This document shows, piece by piece, positions 1 through 13,573 of a DNA stretch of 64,000 nt. The notes under the pieces are model-generated. The model saw only the letters and a program-made list of their open reading frames with translations. It made no database searches and was not told the origin of the DNA. This stretch comes from Chenopodium formosanum (lineage: Eukaryota; Streptophyta; Magnoliopsida; Caryophyllales; Amaranthaceae). The stretch spans positions 29,944,501-30,008,500 of the forward strand of contig CM044869.1 of NCBI GenBank assembly GCA_024500155.1. The letters run 5' to 3'. The translations under genes and the position numbers were made by a program. Position 1 is the stretch's first letter; each line of letters starts with the position of its first letter.

Positions 1-2995
1 ACAAAGCTATTTTAATCAAATGAATTCAAACACATTCAAACAAAGCTTTATAAAGCAAATGAAAGTCAAATGCATTCCACATAGCTATTTGAATCAAATG
101 AAAGTCAAATGCATTCCACTAGCTATTTGAATGAAATGAATTCAAACACATTCAAACAAAGATTCTTATATCAAATAAAAGTCAAACACATTTAAACAAA
201 GCATTTTAAAGCAAATGAAAGTCAATTGCATTCAACAAAGCTATTTTAATCAAATGAATTCAAACACATTCAAACAAAGCTTTTTAAAGCAAATGAAAGT
301 CAAATGCATTCAACAATGTTGTTTGAATCAAATAAAAGTCAAACACATTCAAACAAAGCTTTTTGAATCAAATGAAAGCCAAAAGCATTCAACAAAGCTA
401 TTTGAATCAAATGAAAGTCAAACACATTCAAACAAAGCTTTTTGACGCAAATGAAAGTTAAATGCATTCAACAAAGCTATTTGAATGAAATGAAAGTCAA
501 ACATATTTAAAAAAAGCTTTTGAAAGAAATGAAAGTCAAATGCATTCAACAAATAAATTTGAATTAAATGAATTCAAACACATTCAAACAAAAGTTTTTA
601 AACCAAATGAAAGTCAAACACATTCAAACAAAGCATTTTGAAACAAATAAAAGTCAATTGCATTCAACAAAGCTGTTTGAATCTGATGAAAATCAAACAC
701 ATTCAAAAAAGCTTTTTGAAGCAATGAAAGTCAAATGCATTCAACAAAGCTATTTAAATCAAATGAATTTAAAACACATTCAAACAAAGCTTTTTGAAGC
801 AAATGAAAGTGAAATGCATTCAACAAAGCTGTTTAAATCAAATGAAAGTCAACCACTTTCAAACAAAGCTATTTAAATCAAATAAAAGTCAAACACATTC
901 AAACAATTCTTTTGAATCAAATGAAAGTCAAACACATTTAAACAAAGCACTTTAAAGCAAATGAAAGTCAATTGCATTCAACAAAGCTATATGAATCCAT
1001 CGAAAGTCAAACACATTCAAACAAAGCTTTTTGAAGAAAATGAAAGTCAAATGCATTCAACAAAGCTATTTGAATCAAATGAAAGTTAAACACATTCAAA
1101 CAAAGCTTTTTGAAGCAAATGAAAGTGAAAATGCATTCAACAAGGTTATTTGAATCAAATGAAAGTCAAACACATTCAAACAAAGCTTTTTGAATCAAAT
1201 GCAAGTCTAATGCATTCAATGAAGCTATATGAAACAAATGAATTCAAACTCATTCAAACAAAGCTTTTTGAATCAAATGAAAGTCAAATTCATTCAACAA
1301 CGCTGTCTGAATCAAATGAAAGTCAAACAAATTCAAACAAAGCTTTTTGAATCAAATGAAAGTCAAATGCATTCAACAAAGCTATTTGAATCAAATGAAA
1401 GTCAAACACATTCAAACAAAGCTTTTTGAAGCAAATGAAAGTTAAATACATTCAACAAAGCTATTTAAATCAAATGAAAGTCAAACACATTCAAACAAAG
1501 CTTTTTGAAGCAAATGAAAGTGAAATCTATTCAACAAAGCTATTTTAATCAAATGAATTCAAACACATTCAAACAAAGGTTTTTAAACCAAATTAAAGTC
1601 AAACATATTCAAATAAAGCATTTTGAAGCAAAAAAAAGTCAATTGCATTCAACAAAGCTATTTGAATCAAATGAAAGTCAAACACATTCAAACAAAGCTT
1701 TATGAATCAAATGAAAGTGAAATGCATTCAGCAAAGCTGTTTGAATCAAATGAAAGTGAAACACATTCAAACAAAGCTTTTTGAATCAAATGAAAGTCAA
1801 ATGCATTCAACAAAGCTATTTGAATCAAATGAAAGTCAAACACGTTCAAACATAGCATTTGAATCAAATGAAAGTGGAATGCATTCAACGAAGCTATTTA
1901 AAATCAAATGAATTCAAACACATTCAAACGAAGGTTTCTAAACCAAATGAAAGTCAAACATATTCAAACAAAGTATTTTGATGCAAATAAAAGTCAATTG
2001 CATTCAACAAAGCTATTTGAATCATATAAAAGTCAAACACATTCAAACAAAGATTTTTGAAGCAAATGAAAGTCAAATGTATTCAACAAAGCTATTTTAA
2101 TCAAATGAATGTAAAACACATTCCAACATAATTATTTGAAGCAATTAAATGTAAAATGCATTCAACAAAGCTGTTTAAATCAAATGAAAGTCAAACACTT
2201 CCAAACAAAGCTTTTTGAATCAAATGAAAGTCAAATGCATTCAACAAAGATATTTGAATTAAATGATTTCAAACGCATTCTAACGAAGGTTATTAAACCA
2301 AATGAAAGTCAAACACATTCTAACAAAGCATTTTGAAGCAAATGAAAGTCAAATAAATTTAAACAATACTTTATGAATCAAATGAAAGGCAAATGCATTC
2401 CACAAAGCATTTTAAAGTAAATGAAAGTCAATTGCAATCAACAAAGTTATATGAATCCAATGAAAGTCAAGCACATTCAAACAAAACTTTTTGAAGAAAA
2501 TGAAAGTCAAATGCATTCAACAAAGCTATTTCAATCAAAGGAAAGTTAAACACATTAAAACAAAGCTTTTAGATGCAAATGAAAGTCAAAGGCATTCAAC
2601 AAAGTTATTTGAATCAAATGAAAGTGAAACACATTCAAACAAAGCTTTTTGAATCAAATGAAAGTGTAATGCATTCAATAAAGCTATATGAAACAAATGA
2701 ATTCAAACTCATTCAAACAAAGCTTTTTGAAGCAAATGAAAGTGAAATGCATTCAACAACGCTGTTTGTATCAAATGAAAGTCAAACACATTTAAACAAA
2801 GCTTTTTGAATCAAATGAAAGTCAAATGCATTCAAACAAAGCTTTTTGATTCAAATGAAAGTCAAACACATTTAAACAAAGCTTTTTAAACCAAATGAAA
2901 GTCAAATGCATTCAACAAAGCTATTTTAATCAAATGAATTCAAACACATTCAAACAAAGATTTTTAAACCAAATGAAAGTCAAACATATTCAAAC

Positions 2996-3157
2996 AAAGC
3001 ATTTTGAAGCAAAAAAAAAAGTCAGTTGCATTCAACAAAGCTATTTGAATCAGACGAAAGTCAAACATATTCAAACAAAGCATTTTGAAGCAAAAAAAAA
3101 AGTCAGTTGCATTCAACAAAGCTATTTGAATCAGATGAAAGTCAAAAACATTTAAAT
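2996..3157 (+). repeat. 81 bp tandem duplication of a poly-A dimer variant
   Basis: Two neighbouring dimers share CATTTTGAAGC followed by a run of ten A (3011-3020 and 3092-3101) and GTCAGTTGC. The offset is 81 bp instead of 79, because the A-run is longer than the usual spacing. The second copy differs by a few bases, such as GATGAAAG for GACGAAAG. This looks like a recent one-dimer duplication. Confidence 0.85.
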
Positions 3158-5114
3158 AAAGCTTTTTGAAGCAAATGAAAGTCCAATGCATTCAACAAAG
3201 CTGTTTAAATCAAATGAAAGTCAAACACATTCAAACAAAGCTTTTTGAATCAAATGAAAGTCAAAAGCATTCAACAAAGCTATTTGGATCAAATGAAAGT
3301 CAAACACATTCAAACAAAGCTTTTTGAAGCAAATGAAAGTCAACTGCATTCAATAAAGCTATTTAAATCAAATAAATTCAAACAAATTCAAACAAAGGTT
3401 TTTAAACCAAATGAAAGTCTAACTCATTCAAACAAAGCATTTTGAAGCAAAAAAAGTCAATTGCATTCAACAAAGCTATTTGAATCAGATGAAAGTCAAA
3501 CACATTCAAACAGAGGTTTTTGAAGCAAATGAAAGTCAAATGCATTCAACAAAGTTGTTTGAATCAAATGAAAGTCAAACACATTCAAACAAAGCTTTTT
3601 GAATCAAATGAAAGTCCAATGCATTCAACAAAGTTATTTGAATTAAATAATTCAAACACATTCAAACAAAATTTTTTAAACCAAATGAAAGTCAAACACA
3701 TTCAAATAAAGCATTTTAAAGCAAATGAAAGTCAATTGCATTCAAACAAGCTATTTGAATCAAATGAAAGTCAAACATATTCAAATAAAGCTTTTGAATT
3801 AAATGAAAGTCAAATGCATTCTACAAAGCTATTTGAATCAAATGAAAGTCAAACACATTCAAACAAAGGTTTTTGAATCAAATGAAAGTCAAATGCATTC
3901 AATAAAGCTATTTGAATCAAATGAATTAAAACACATTCCAAATAAAGCTTTTTGAAGCAAATGAAAGTGAAATGCATTCAGCAAAGCTGTTTGAATCAAA
4001 TGAATTCAAATACATTCCAAATAAAACTTTTTGAAGCAAATGAAAATGAAATGCATTTAGCAAAGCTGTTTGAATCAAATGAAAGTCAAACACATTCAAA
4101 CAATGCTTTTTAAATCAAATGAAAGTCAAATGCATTCAACAAAGCTATTTGAATAATATGAAAGTCAAACACATTCAAACAAAGCTTTTTGAAGCAAATG
4201 AAAGTTAAGTGCATTCAACAAAGCTATTTGAATCAAATTTAAGTCAAACACATTTAAACAAAGCTTTTTGAAGCAAATGAATGTCAAATGAATTCAACAA
4301 AGCTATTTGAATTAAATGTATTCAAACACATTCAAACAAAGGTTTTTAAAACAAATGAAAGTCAAACACATTCAAACAAAGCATTTTGAAGCAAAAAAAG
4401 TCAATTGCATTTAACAAAGCTATTTGAATCAGATGAAAGTCAAACAAATTCAAACAAAGCTTTTTTAAGCAACTGAAAGTCAAATACATTCAACAAAGCT
4501 ATTTGAATAAAATGAAAGTCAAACACACTCAAACAAAGCTTTTTGAAGCAAATAAAAGTCAATTGCATTCAACAAAGCTGTTTGAATCAAATGAAAGTCA
4601 AACACATTTAAACAAAGCTTATTAAAGCAAATGAAAGTCAAATGCATTCAACAAAGCAGTTTTAATCAAATGAAAGTCAAACACATTCAGACAAAGCTTT
4701 TTGAAGCAATGGAAAGGCAAATGAATTCAACAAAGCTGTATGAATCAAATGAAAGTCAAACACATTAAACAAAGCTTTTTGAAACAAATGAACGTCAAAT
4801 GCATTCAACATAGCTATTTGAACAAAATGAATTCAAACACATTCAAACAAAGGTTTTTAAATCAAACGAAAGTCAAATACATTCAAACAAAGCATTTTAA
4901 AGCAAATGAAAGTAAATTGCATTCAACAAAGCTATATAAATCAAAAGAAAGTCAAATACATTCAAACAAAGCTTTTTAAAGCAAATGAAAGTGAAATGCA
5001 TTCGACAAAGCTGTTTGAATCAAATGAAAGTCAAACACATTCAAACAAAGATCTTTAAAACAAATGAAAGTTAAATACATTTAACAAAGCTATTTGAATC
5101 AAATGAAAGTCAAA

Positions 5115-6075
5115 CACATTCAAACAAAGCTTTTTGAAGCAAATGATAGTCAAATGCATTGAACAAAGCTATTTGAATCAAAAGAATTCAAACACATTCA
5201 AACAAAGGTTTTTAAAATAAATGAAAGTCAAATGCATTCAACAAAGCAGTTTAAATCAAATGAAAATGAAACACATTCAAACAAAGCTTTTTGAAGCAAA
5301 TTGAAAGGCAAATGAATTCAACTAAGCTGTTTAAATCAAATAAAAGTCAAACACATTTAAACAATGCTTTTTGAAGCAAATGAAAGTCAAATGCATTCAA
5401 CAAAGCTATTTGAATCAAATGAAATTCAAATAAATTCAAACAATTCTTTATGAATCAAATGAAAGTCAAATGCATTCAACATAGCTATTTGAATAAAATG
5501 AATTGAAACACATTTAATCAAAGGGTTTTGAATCAAATGAAAGTCAAACACATTCCAACAAAGCTTTTTGAATCAAATGAAAATAAAATGCATTCAACAA
5601 AGCTATTTGAATCAAATGAAAGTCAAACACATTCAAACAAAGCTTTTTGAAGCAAATGAAAGTCAAATGCATTGAACAAAGCTATTTGAATCAAAAGAAT
5701 TCAAACACATTCAAACAAAGGTTTTTAAAATAAATGAAAGTCAAATGCATTCAACAAAGCAGTTTAAATCAAATGAAAGTGAAACACATTCAAACAAAGC
5801 TTTTTGAAGCAAATTGAAAGGCAAATGAATTCAACAAAGCTGTTTAAATCAAATAAAAGTCAAACACATTTAAACAATGCTTTTTGAAGCAAATGAAAGT
5901 CAAATGCATTCAACGTAGCTATTTGAATAAAATGAATTAAAACACATTTAAACAAAGGGTTTTGAATCAAATGAAAGTCAAACACATTCAAACAAAGCTT
6001 TTTGAATCAAATGAAAATAAAATGCATTCAACAAAGCTATTTGAATCAAATTAAAGTCAAACACATTCAAACAAA
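5115..6075 (+). repeat. 513 bp tandem duplication (13 monomers)
   Basis: The rare string GCATTGAACAAAGC near 5158 recurs near 5671, an offset of 513 bp, followed in both copies by AAAAGAATTC, AAAATAAATG, CAAAGCAGTTTAAATC and CAAATTGAAAGGC. Further right the offset falls to 434 bp (CAAAGGGTTTTG near 5520 and 5954), so the second copy lacks exactly one 79 bp dimer that is present near 5420-5490. This is a small example of dimer-sized loss. Confidence 0.88.
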
Positions 6076-6360
6076 GCTTTTTGACTCTAATGCAAGTTCA
6101 ATGCCTTCAACAAAGCTATTTGAATCAAATAAAAGTCAAACACATTCAAACAAAGCTTTTTGAAGCAAATGAAAGTCAAATGCATTTAACAAAGCTACTT
6201 GAATCAAATGAAAGTCAAATGAATTCAAACAATGCTTTATGAATCAAATGAAAGTCAAATGCATTATACAAAGCTATTTGAATAAAATGAATTTAAACAC
6301 ATTCAAACAAAGGTTTTTTAAATCAAATTAAAGTCAAACACATCCAAACAAAGCATTTTA

Positions 6361-6550
6361 AAGCAAATGAGAGTGAAATGCATTTATCAAAGCTGTTTGA
6401 ATCAAATGAAAGTCAAACTCAACAGATCTATATGAATCAAATTAAAGTCAAACACATTCAAATAAAGCTTTTTGAAGCAAATGCAAGTGAAATGCATTTA
6501 TCAAAGCTGTTTGAATCAAATGAAAGTCAAACTCTATCAAACAAAGGTTT
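6361..6550 (+). repeat. 114 bp local duplication
   Basis: GTGAAATGCATTTATCAAAG occurs at about 6373 and again 114 bp later, followed in both by CTGTTTGAATC and GTCAAACTC. Between them is a disrupted monomer, AACTCAACAGATC, which is a few bases short. The shift is close to three monomers. Confidence 0.8.
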
Positions 6551-8037
6551 TTGAAGCAAGTGAAAGTTAAATGAATTCAACAAAGCTCTTTGAATCAAAT
6601 GAAAGTCAAACACATTCAAACAATGCTTTTTGAAGCAAATGAAAGTCAAATGCATTCAACAAAGCTATTTGAATCAAATGAATTCAAACACATTCAAACA
6701 AAGGTTTTTAAAGCAAATGACAGTCAAACACATTCAAACAAAGCATTTTGAAGCAAAAAAAAGTCAATTGCATTCCACAAAGCTATTTTAAACAGATGAA
6801 AGTCAAACACATTCAAACAAAGCTTTTTGAATCAAATGAAAATCAAATGCATTCAATAAAGCTATTTGAATCAAATGAAAGTCAAACACATTCAAACAAA
6901 ATTTTTTGAAGCAAATGAAAGTTAAATACATTCAACAAAGCTATTTGAATAAAATCAAAATCAAACATATTCAAACAAAGCTTTTGAATCAGATGAAAGT
7001 CAAATGTATTCAACAAATCTATTTGAATCAAATGAATGTCAAACGCATTCAAACAAAACTTTTTGAAGCAAATGAAAGTTAAATGCATTCAACAAAACTA
7101 TTTGAATTAAATGAATTCAAACACATTCAAACAAAGGATTTTAAACCAAATGAAACTCAAATGCATTCAACAAAGCTATTAGAATCAGATGAATGTCAAA
7201 CACATTCAAACAAAGCTAAGCAACTGAAAGTCCCATGCATTCAACAAAGCAGTTTGAATCAAATAAATGTCAAACACATTCAAACAAAGCTTTTTGAAGC
7301 AAATGAAAGTGAAATGCATTGAACAAACCTGTTTGAATCAAATAAAAGTCAAACACATTCAAAAAAAGCTTTTTGAATCAAAAGAAAGTCAAATGCATTC
7401 AACAAAACTATTTGAATCAAATGAAAGTAAAACACATTCAAACAAATCTTTTTGAATGAAAGTTAAATGCATTCAACAAAGCTATTTGAATCAAATGAAA
7501 GTCAATCACATTCAAAAAAAGCTTTTTGAAGCAAATGAAAGTCAAATGCATTCAACAAAGCTATTTGAATCAAATAAAAGACAAATAAATTCAAACAATG
7601 CTTTATGAATCAAATGAAAGTCAAACACAGTTAAACAAAGCTTTTTGAAACAAATGTAAGTCAAATGCATTCAACATGCTATTTGAATAAAATGAATTCA
7701 AACACGTTCAAACAAAGGTTTTTAAATCAAACAAAAGTCAAACACATTCAAACAAAGCATTTTAAAGCAAATGAAAGTCAACTGCATTCACCAAAGCTAT
7801 TTGAATCAAATGAAAGCCAAAACACATTCAAACAAAGCTTTTTAAAGAAAATGAAAGTCAAATGCATTCAACAATGCTATTTGAATCAAATTCAAGTAAA
7901 ACACATTCAAACAAAGCTTTTTGAAGTAAATGAAAGTTAAACGCACTAACAAAGCTATTTGAATCAAATGAAAGTCAATCACATTCAAACAAAGCTTTTT
8001 GAAGCAAATGAAAGTCAAATGCATTTAACAAAGCTAT

Positions 8038-8468
8038 TTGAATCAAATGAATTCAAACACATTCAAACAAAGGATGTTAAACCAAATGAAAGTCAAACAC
8101 ATTCTAACAAAGCATTGTAAAGCAAAAAAAGTCAATTGCAATCAACAAAGCTATTTGAATCAAATGAAAGTCAAACACATTCAAACAAAGCTTTTTGAAG
8201 GAACTGAAAGTCAAATGCATTCAACAAAGCTGTTTGAGTCAAATAAAAGTCAAACACATTAAAACAAAGCTTTTTGAATCAAATGAAAGTCAAATGCATT
8301 CAATAAAGCTTTTTGAATCGAATGAATTCAAACACATTCAAACAAAGCTCTTTAATGCAAATGAATGTCAAATACATTCAGCAAAGCTGTTTGAATCAAA
8401 TAATGTCAAACAGATTCAAACAAAGCTTTTTGAATCAAATGAAAGTGAAATGCATTCAACAAAGCTAT
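8038..8468 (+). repeat. HOR1 unit 1, short form (431 bp)
   Basis: It starts at the GGATGTT anchor and reaches only the AATAATGTCAAACAG/AAAGTGAAATGC part before the next anchor. About 394 bp (five dimers) of the full unit is missing on its right. It also carries GAAGGAACTG in place of GAAGCAACTG. Confidence 0.9.
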
Positions 8469-9213
8469 TTGAATCAAATGAATTCAAACACATTCAAACA
8501 AAGGATGTTAAACCAAATGAAAGTCAAACACATTCTAACAAAGCATTGTAAAGCAAAAAAAGTCAATTGCAATCAACAAAGCTATTTGAATCAAATGAAA
8601 GTCAAACACATTCAAACAAAGCTTTTTGAAGCAACTGAAAGTCAAATGCATTCAACAAAGCTGTTTGAGTAAAATAAAAGTCAAACACATTAAAACAAAG
8701 CTTTTTGAATCAAATGAAAGTCAAATGCATTCAATAAAGCTTTTTGAATCGAATAAATTCAAACACATTCAAACAAAGCTCTTTAATGCAAATGAATGTC
8801 AAATACATTCAGCAAAGCTGTTTGAATCAAATAAAGTCAAACAGATTCAAACAAAGCTTTTTGAATCAAATGAAAGTGAAATGCATTAAACAAAGCTATT
8901 TGTATCTAATGAAAGTCAAACAAATTCAAACAAAGCTTTTTGAAGCAAATGAAAGTTAAATGCATTCAACAAAGCTATTTGAATCAAAAGAAAGTCAAAC
9001 GCATTCAAACAAAGCTTTTTAAAGCAAATGAAAGTTAAATGCATTCAACAAATCGATTTGAATCAATTAAAATCAAACACATTCAAACAAAGCGTTTTGA
9101 ATCATATGAAAGTCAAATGCATTCAACAAAGCTATTGAATCAAATGAAAGTCAATCACATTCAAACAAAGCTTTTTGAAGCAAATGAAAGTCAAATGCAT
9201 TTAACAAAGCTAT
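8469..9213 (+). repeat. HOR1 unit 2, 745 bp form
   Basis: One dimer shorter than the 825 bp form. The segment with CACATCCAAAC and CAAATTCATTCAGC is absent, while the ATCGAT marker is kept near 9051. Confidence 0.9.
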
Positions 9214-10038
9214 TTGAATCAAATGAATTCAAACACATTCAAACAAAGGATGTTAAACCAAATGAAAGTCAAACACATTCTAACAAAGCATTGTAAAGCA
9301 AAAAAAGTCAATTGCAATCAACAAAGCTATTTGAATCAAATGAAAGTCAAACACATTCAAACAAAGCTTTTTGAAGCAACTGAAAGTCAAATGCATTCAA
9401 CAAAGCTGTTTGAGTCAAATAAAAGTCAAACACATTAAAACAAAGCTTTTTGAATCAAATGAAAGTCAAATGCATTCAATAAAGCTTTTTGAATCGAATG
9501 AATTCAAACACATTCAAACAAAGCTCTTTAATGCAAATGAATGTCAAATACATTCAGCAAAGCTGTTTGAATCAAATAAAGTCAAACAGATTCAAACAAA
9601 GCTTTTTGAATCAAATGAAAGTGAAATGCATTAAACAAAGCTATTTGTATCTAATGAAAGTCAAACACATTCAAACAAAGCTTTTTGAAGCAAATGAAAG
9701 TTAAATGCATTCAACAAAGCTATTTGAATCAAAAGAAAGTCAAACACATCCAAACAAAGCTTTTTGATGCAAATGAAAGTCAAATTCATTCAGCAAAGCT
9801 GTTTGAATCAAATGAAAGTCAAACGCATTCAAACAAAGCTTTTTAAAGCAAATGAAAGTTAAATGCATTCAACAAATCGATTTGAATTAATGAAAATCAA
9901 ACACATTCAAACAAAGCGTTTTGAATCATATGAAAGTCAAATGCATTCAACAAAGCTATTTGAATCAAATGAAAGTCAAACACATTCAAACAAAGCTTTT
10001 TGAAGCAAATGAAAGTCAAATGCATTTAACAAAGCTAT
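9214..10038 (+). repeat. HOR1 unit 3, full 825 bp form
   Basis: A reference copy with all markers in order, including CACATCCAAAC near 9740, CAAATTCATTCAGC near 9782 and AAATCGATTTG near 9874. It carries GAAGCAACTGAAAG. Confidence 0.92.
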
Positions 10039-10705
10039 TTGAATCAAATGAATTCAAACACATTCAAACAAAGGATGTTAAACCAAATGAAAGTCAAACA
10101 CATTCTAACAAAGCATTGTAAAGCAAAAAAAGTCAATTACAATCAACAAAGCTATTTGAATCAAATGAAAGTCAAACACATTCAAACAAAGCTTTTTGAA
10201 GCAACTGGAAGTCAAATGCATTCAACAAAGCTGTTTGAGTCAAATAAAAGTCAAACACATTAAAACAAAGCTTTTTGAATCAAATGAAAGTCAAATGCAT
10301 TCAATAAAGCTTTTTGAATCGAATGAATTCAAACACATTAAAACAAAGCTCTTTAATGCAAATGAATGTCAAATACATTCAGCAAAGCTGTTTGAATCAA
10401 ATAAAGTCAAACAGATTCAAACAAAGCTTTTTGAATCAAATGAAAGTGAAATGCATTAAACAAAGCTATTTGTATCTAATGAAAGTCAAACGCATTCAAA
10501 CAAAGCTTTTTAAAGCAAATGAAAGTTAAATGCATTCAACAAATCGATTTGAATCAATGAAAATCAAACACATTCAAACAAAGCGTTTTGAATCATATGA
10601 AAGTCAAATGCATTCAACAAAGCTATTTGAATCAAATGAAAGTCAAACACATTCAAACAAAGCTTTTTGAAGCAAATGAAAGTCAAATGCATTTAACAAA
10701 GCTAT
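10039..10705 (+). repeat. HOR1 unit 4, 667 bp form
   Basis: It lacks 158 bp (two dimers) between TTTGTATCTAATG and the AAAGCTTTTTAAAGC monomer. It has the diagnostic bases CAATTACAATC, CAACTGGAAG and CACATTAAAACAAAGCTC, which recur in the other 667 bp units. Confidence 0.92.
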
Positions 10706-11530
10706 TTGAATCAAATGAATTCAAACACATTCAAACAAAAGATGTTAAACCAAATGAAAGTCATACACATTCTAACAAAGCATTGTAAAGCAAAAAAAGT
10801 CAATTGCAATCAACAAAGCTATTTGAATCAAATGAAAGTCAAACACATTCAAACAAAGCTTTTTGAAGCAACTGAAAGTCAAATGCATTCAACAAAGCTG
10901 TTTGAGTCAAATAAAAGTCAAACACATTAAAACAAAGCTTTTTGAATCAAATGAAAGTCAAATGCATTCAATAAAGCTTTTTGAATCGAATGAATTCAAA
11001 CACATTCAAACAAAGCTCTTTAATGCAAATGAATGTCAAATACATTCAGCAAAGCTGTTTGAATCAAATAAAGTCAAACAGATTAAAACAAAGCTTTTTG
11101 AACCAAATGAAATTGAAATGCATTAAACAAAGCTATTTGTATCTAATGAAAGTCAAACACATTCAAACAAAGCTTTTTGAAGCAAATGAAAGTTAAATGC
11201 ATTCAACAAAGCTATTTGAATCAAAAGAAAGTTAAACACATCCAAACAAAGCTTTTTGATGCAAATGAAAGTCAAATTCATTCAGCAAAGCTGTTTGAAT
11301 CAAATGAAAGTCAAACGCATTCAAACAAAGCTTTTTAAAGCAAATGAAAGTTAAATGCATTCAACAAATCGATTTGAATCAATGAAAATCAAACACATTC
11401 AAACAAAGCGTTTTGAATCATATGAAAGTCAAATGCATTCAACAAAGCTATTTGAATCAAATGAAAGTCAAACACATTCAAACAAAGCTTTTTGAAGCAA
11501 ATGAAAGTCAAATGCATTTAACAAAGCTAT
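10706..11530 (+). repeat. HOR1 unit 5, full 825 bp form
   Basis: A full unit with private bases AAAAGATGTT and GTCATACACATTC at the anchor, shared only with the next unit at 11531. It carries GAAGCAACTGAAAG. Confidence 0.92.
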
Positions 11531-12748
11531 TTGAATCAAATGAATTCAAACACATTCAAACAAAAGATGTTAAACCAAATGAAAGTCATACACATTCTAA
11601 CAAAGCATTGTAAAGCAAAAAAAGTCAATTGCAATCAACAAAGCTATTTGAATCGAATGAAAGTCAAACACATTCAAACAAAGCTTTTTGAAGCAACTGG
11701 AAGTCAAATGCATTCAACAAAGCTGTTTGAGTCAAATAAAAGTCAAACACATTAAAACAAAGCCTTTTGAATCAAATGAAAGTCAAATGCATTCAATAAA
11801 GCTTTTTGAATCGAATGAATTCAAACACATTCAAACAAAGCTCTTTAATGCAAATGAATGTCAAATACATTCAGCAAAGCTGTTTGAATCAAATAAAGTG
11901 AAATAGATTCAAACAAAGCTTTTTGAATCAAATGAAAGTGAAATGCATTAAACAAAGCTATTTGTATCTAATGAAAGTCAAACACATTCAAACAAAGCTT
12001 TTTGAGGCAAATGAAAGTTAAATGCATTCAACAAAGCTATTTGAATCAAAAGAAAGTCAAACACATCCAAACAAAGCTTTTTGAAGCAACTGAAAGTCAA
12101 ATGCATACAACAAAGATGTTTGAGTCAAATAAAAGTCAAACACATTAAAACAAAGCTTTTTGAATCAAATGAAAGTCAAATGCATTCAATAAAGCTTTTT
12201 GAATCGAATGAATTCAAACACATTCAAACAAAGCTCTTTAATGCAAATGAATGTCAAATACATTCAAGAAAGCTGTTTGAATCAAATAAAGTCAAACAGA
12301 TTCAAACAAAGCTTTTTGAATCAAATGAAAGTGAAATGCATTAAACAAAGCTATTTGTATCTAATGAAAGTCAAACACATTCAAACAAAGCTTTTTGAGG
12401 CAAATGAAAGTTAAATGCATTCAACAAAGCTATTTGAATCAAAAGAAAGTCAAACACATCCAAACAAAGCTTTTTGATGCAAATGAAAGTCAAATTCATT
12501 CAGCAAAGCTGTTTGAATCAAATGAAAGTCAAACGCATTCAAACAAAGCTTTTTAAAGCAAATGAAAGTTAAATGCATTCAACAAATCGATTTGAATCAA
12601 TGAAAATCAAACACATTCAAACAAAGCGTTTTGAATCATATGAAAGTCAAATGCATTCAACAAAGCTATTTGAATCAAATGAAAGTCAAACACATTCAAA
12701 CAAAGCTTTTTGAAGCAAATGAAAGTCAAATGCATTTAACAAAGCTAT
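11531..12748 (+). repeat. HOR1 unit 6, 1218 bp composite
   Basis: This interval contains two GAAGCAACTG monomers, at 11688 (CTGGAAG form) and 12081 (CTGAAAG form), but only one anchor. The left part breaks at the CACATCCAAAC monomer near 12063 and joins straight to the second GAAGCAACTG, so about 432 bp including an anchor is missing between two fused units. The right part then runs full length to the next anchor. Confidence 0.9.
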
Positions 12749-13573
12749 TTGAATCAAATGAATTCAAACACATTCAAACAAAGGATGTTAAACCAAATGA
12801 AAGTTAAACACATTATAACAAAGCATTGTAAAGCAAAAAAAGTCAATTGCAATCAACAAAGCTATTTGAATCAAATGAAAGTCAAACACATTCAAACAAA
12901 GCTTTTTGAAGCAACTGAAAGTGAAATGCATTCAACAAAGCTGTTTGAGTCAAATAAAAGTCAAACACATTAAAACAAAGCTTTTTGAATCAAATGAAAG
13001 TCAAATGCATTCAATAAAGCTTTTTGAATCGAATGAATTCAAACACATTCAAACAAAGCTCTATAATGCAAATGAATGTCAAATACATTCAGCAAAGCTG
13101 TTTGAATCAAATAAAGTCAAACAGATTCAAACAAAGCTTTTTAAATCAAATGAAAGTGAAATGCATTAAACAAAGCTATTTGTATCTAATGAAAGTCAAA
13201 CACATTCAAACAAAGCTTTTTGAATCAAATGAAAGTTAAATGCATTCAACAAAGCTATTTGAATCAAAAGAAAGTCAAACACATCCAAACAAAGCTTTTT
13301 GATGCAAATGAAAGTCAAATTCATTCAGCAAAGCTGTTTGAATAAAATGAAAGTCAAACGCATTCAAACAAAGCTTTTTAAAGCAAATGAAAGTTAAATG
13401 CATTCAACAAATCGATTTGAATCAATGAAAATCAAACACATTCAAACAAAGCGTTTTGAATCATATGAAAGTCAAATGCATTCAACAAAGCTATTTGAAT
13501 CAAATGAAAGTCAAACACATTCAAACAAAGCTTTTTGAAGCAAATGAAAGTCAAATGCATTTAACAAAGCTAT
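12749..13573 (+). repeat. HOR1 unit 7, full 825 bp form
   Basis: A full unit with private changes CATTATAACAAAG near the anchor and CTCTATAATGC in place of CTCTTTAATGC. Confidence 0.92.

Larger units (their letters stand above)
1..7959 (+). repeat. Diverged satellite segment, left flank of HOR1
   Basis: A and B monomers with many private substitutions and no long-range higher-order period that I can follow. A' monomers and a poly-A variant (GAAGC, then 6-10 A, then GTCAATTGC) recur, for example near 1630, 3010, 3090, 3450, 4390 and 6750. Local duplications are listed separately. No coding or regulatory feature is supported in this stretch. The lower homogeneity suggests an older part of the array than HOR1 or HOR3. 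Confidence 0.85.

Noticed and set aside
2964..3191. Reverse-strand open frames rich in Phe/Leu/Ile, which look like membrane segments (for example 2964-3191, 28432-28620, 58013-58219)
   Set aside because: The hydrophobic look comes from reading the T-rich strand of the repeat. Related frames appear wherever the same monomers occur and none has gene context.
3970..3990. GAAAGTGAAA, resembling an interferon-response element core
   Set aside because: It is the common GTC to GTG variant of the GAAAGTCAAA monomer block, spread across the array without a promoter.
8313..8672. Open frames up to about 119 codons, for example 3520-3876, 8195-8551 and 8313-8672, with repetitive Lys/Asn/Gln-rich translations
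   Set aside because: They are satellite read as protein. The 79 bp dimer is not a multiple of three, all three forward frames give similar runs, ends fall on recurring stops such as the TGA in AAAGCTTTTTGA, and lengths cluster at 62, 66, 79 and 92 codons (13-codon monomer steps). Copies are not conserved as frames, and many begin only with a non-ATG codon.
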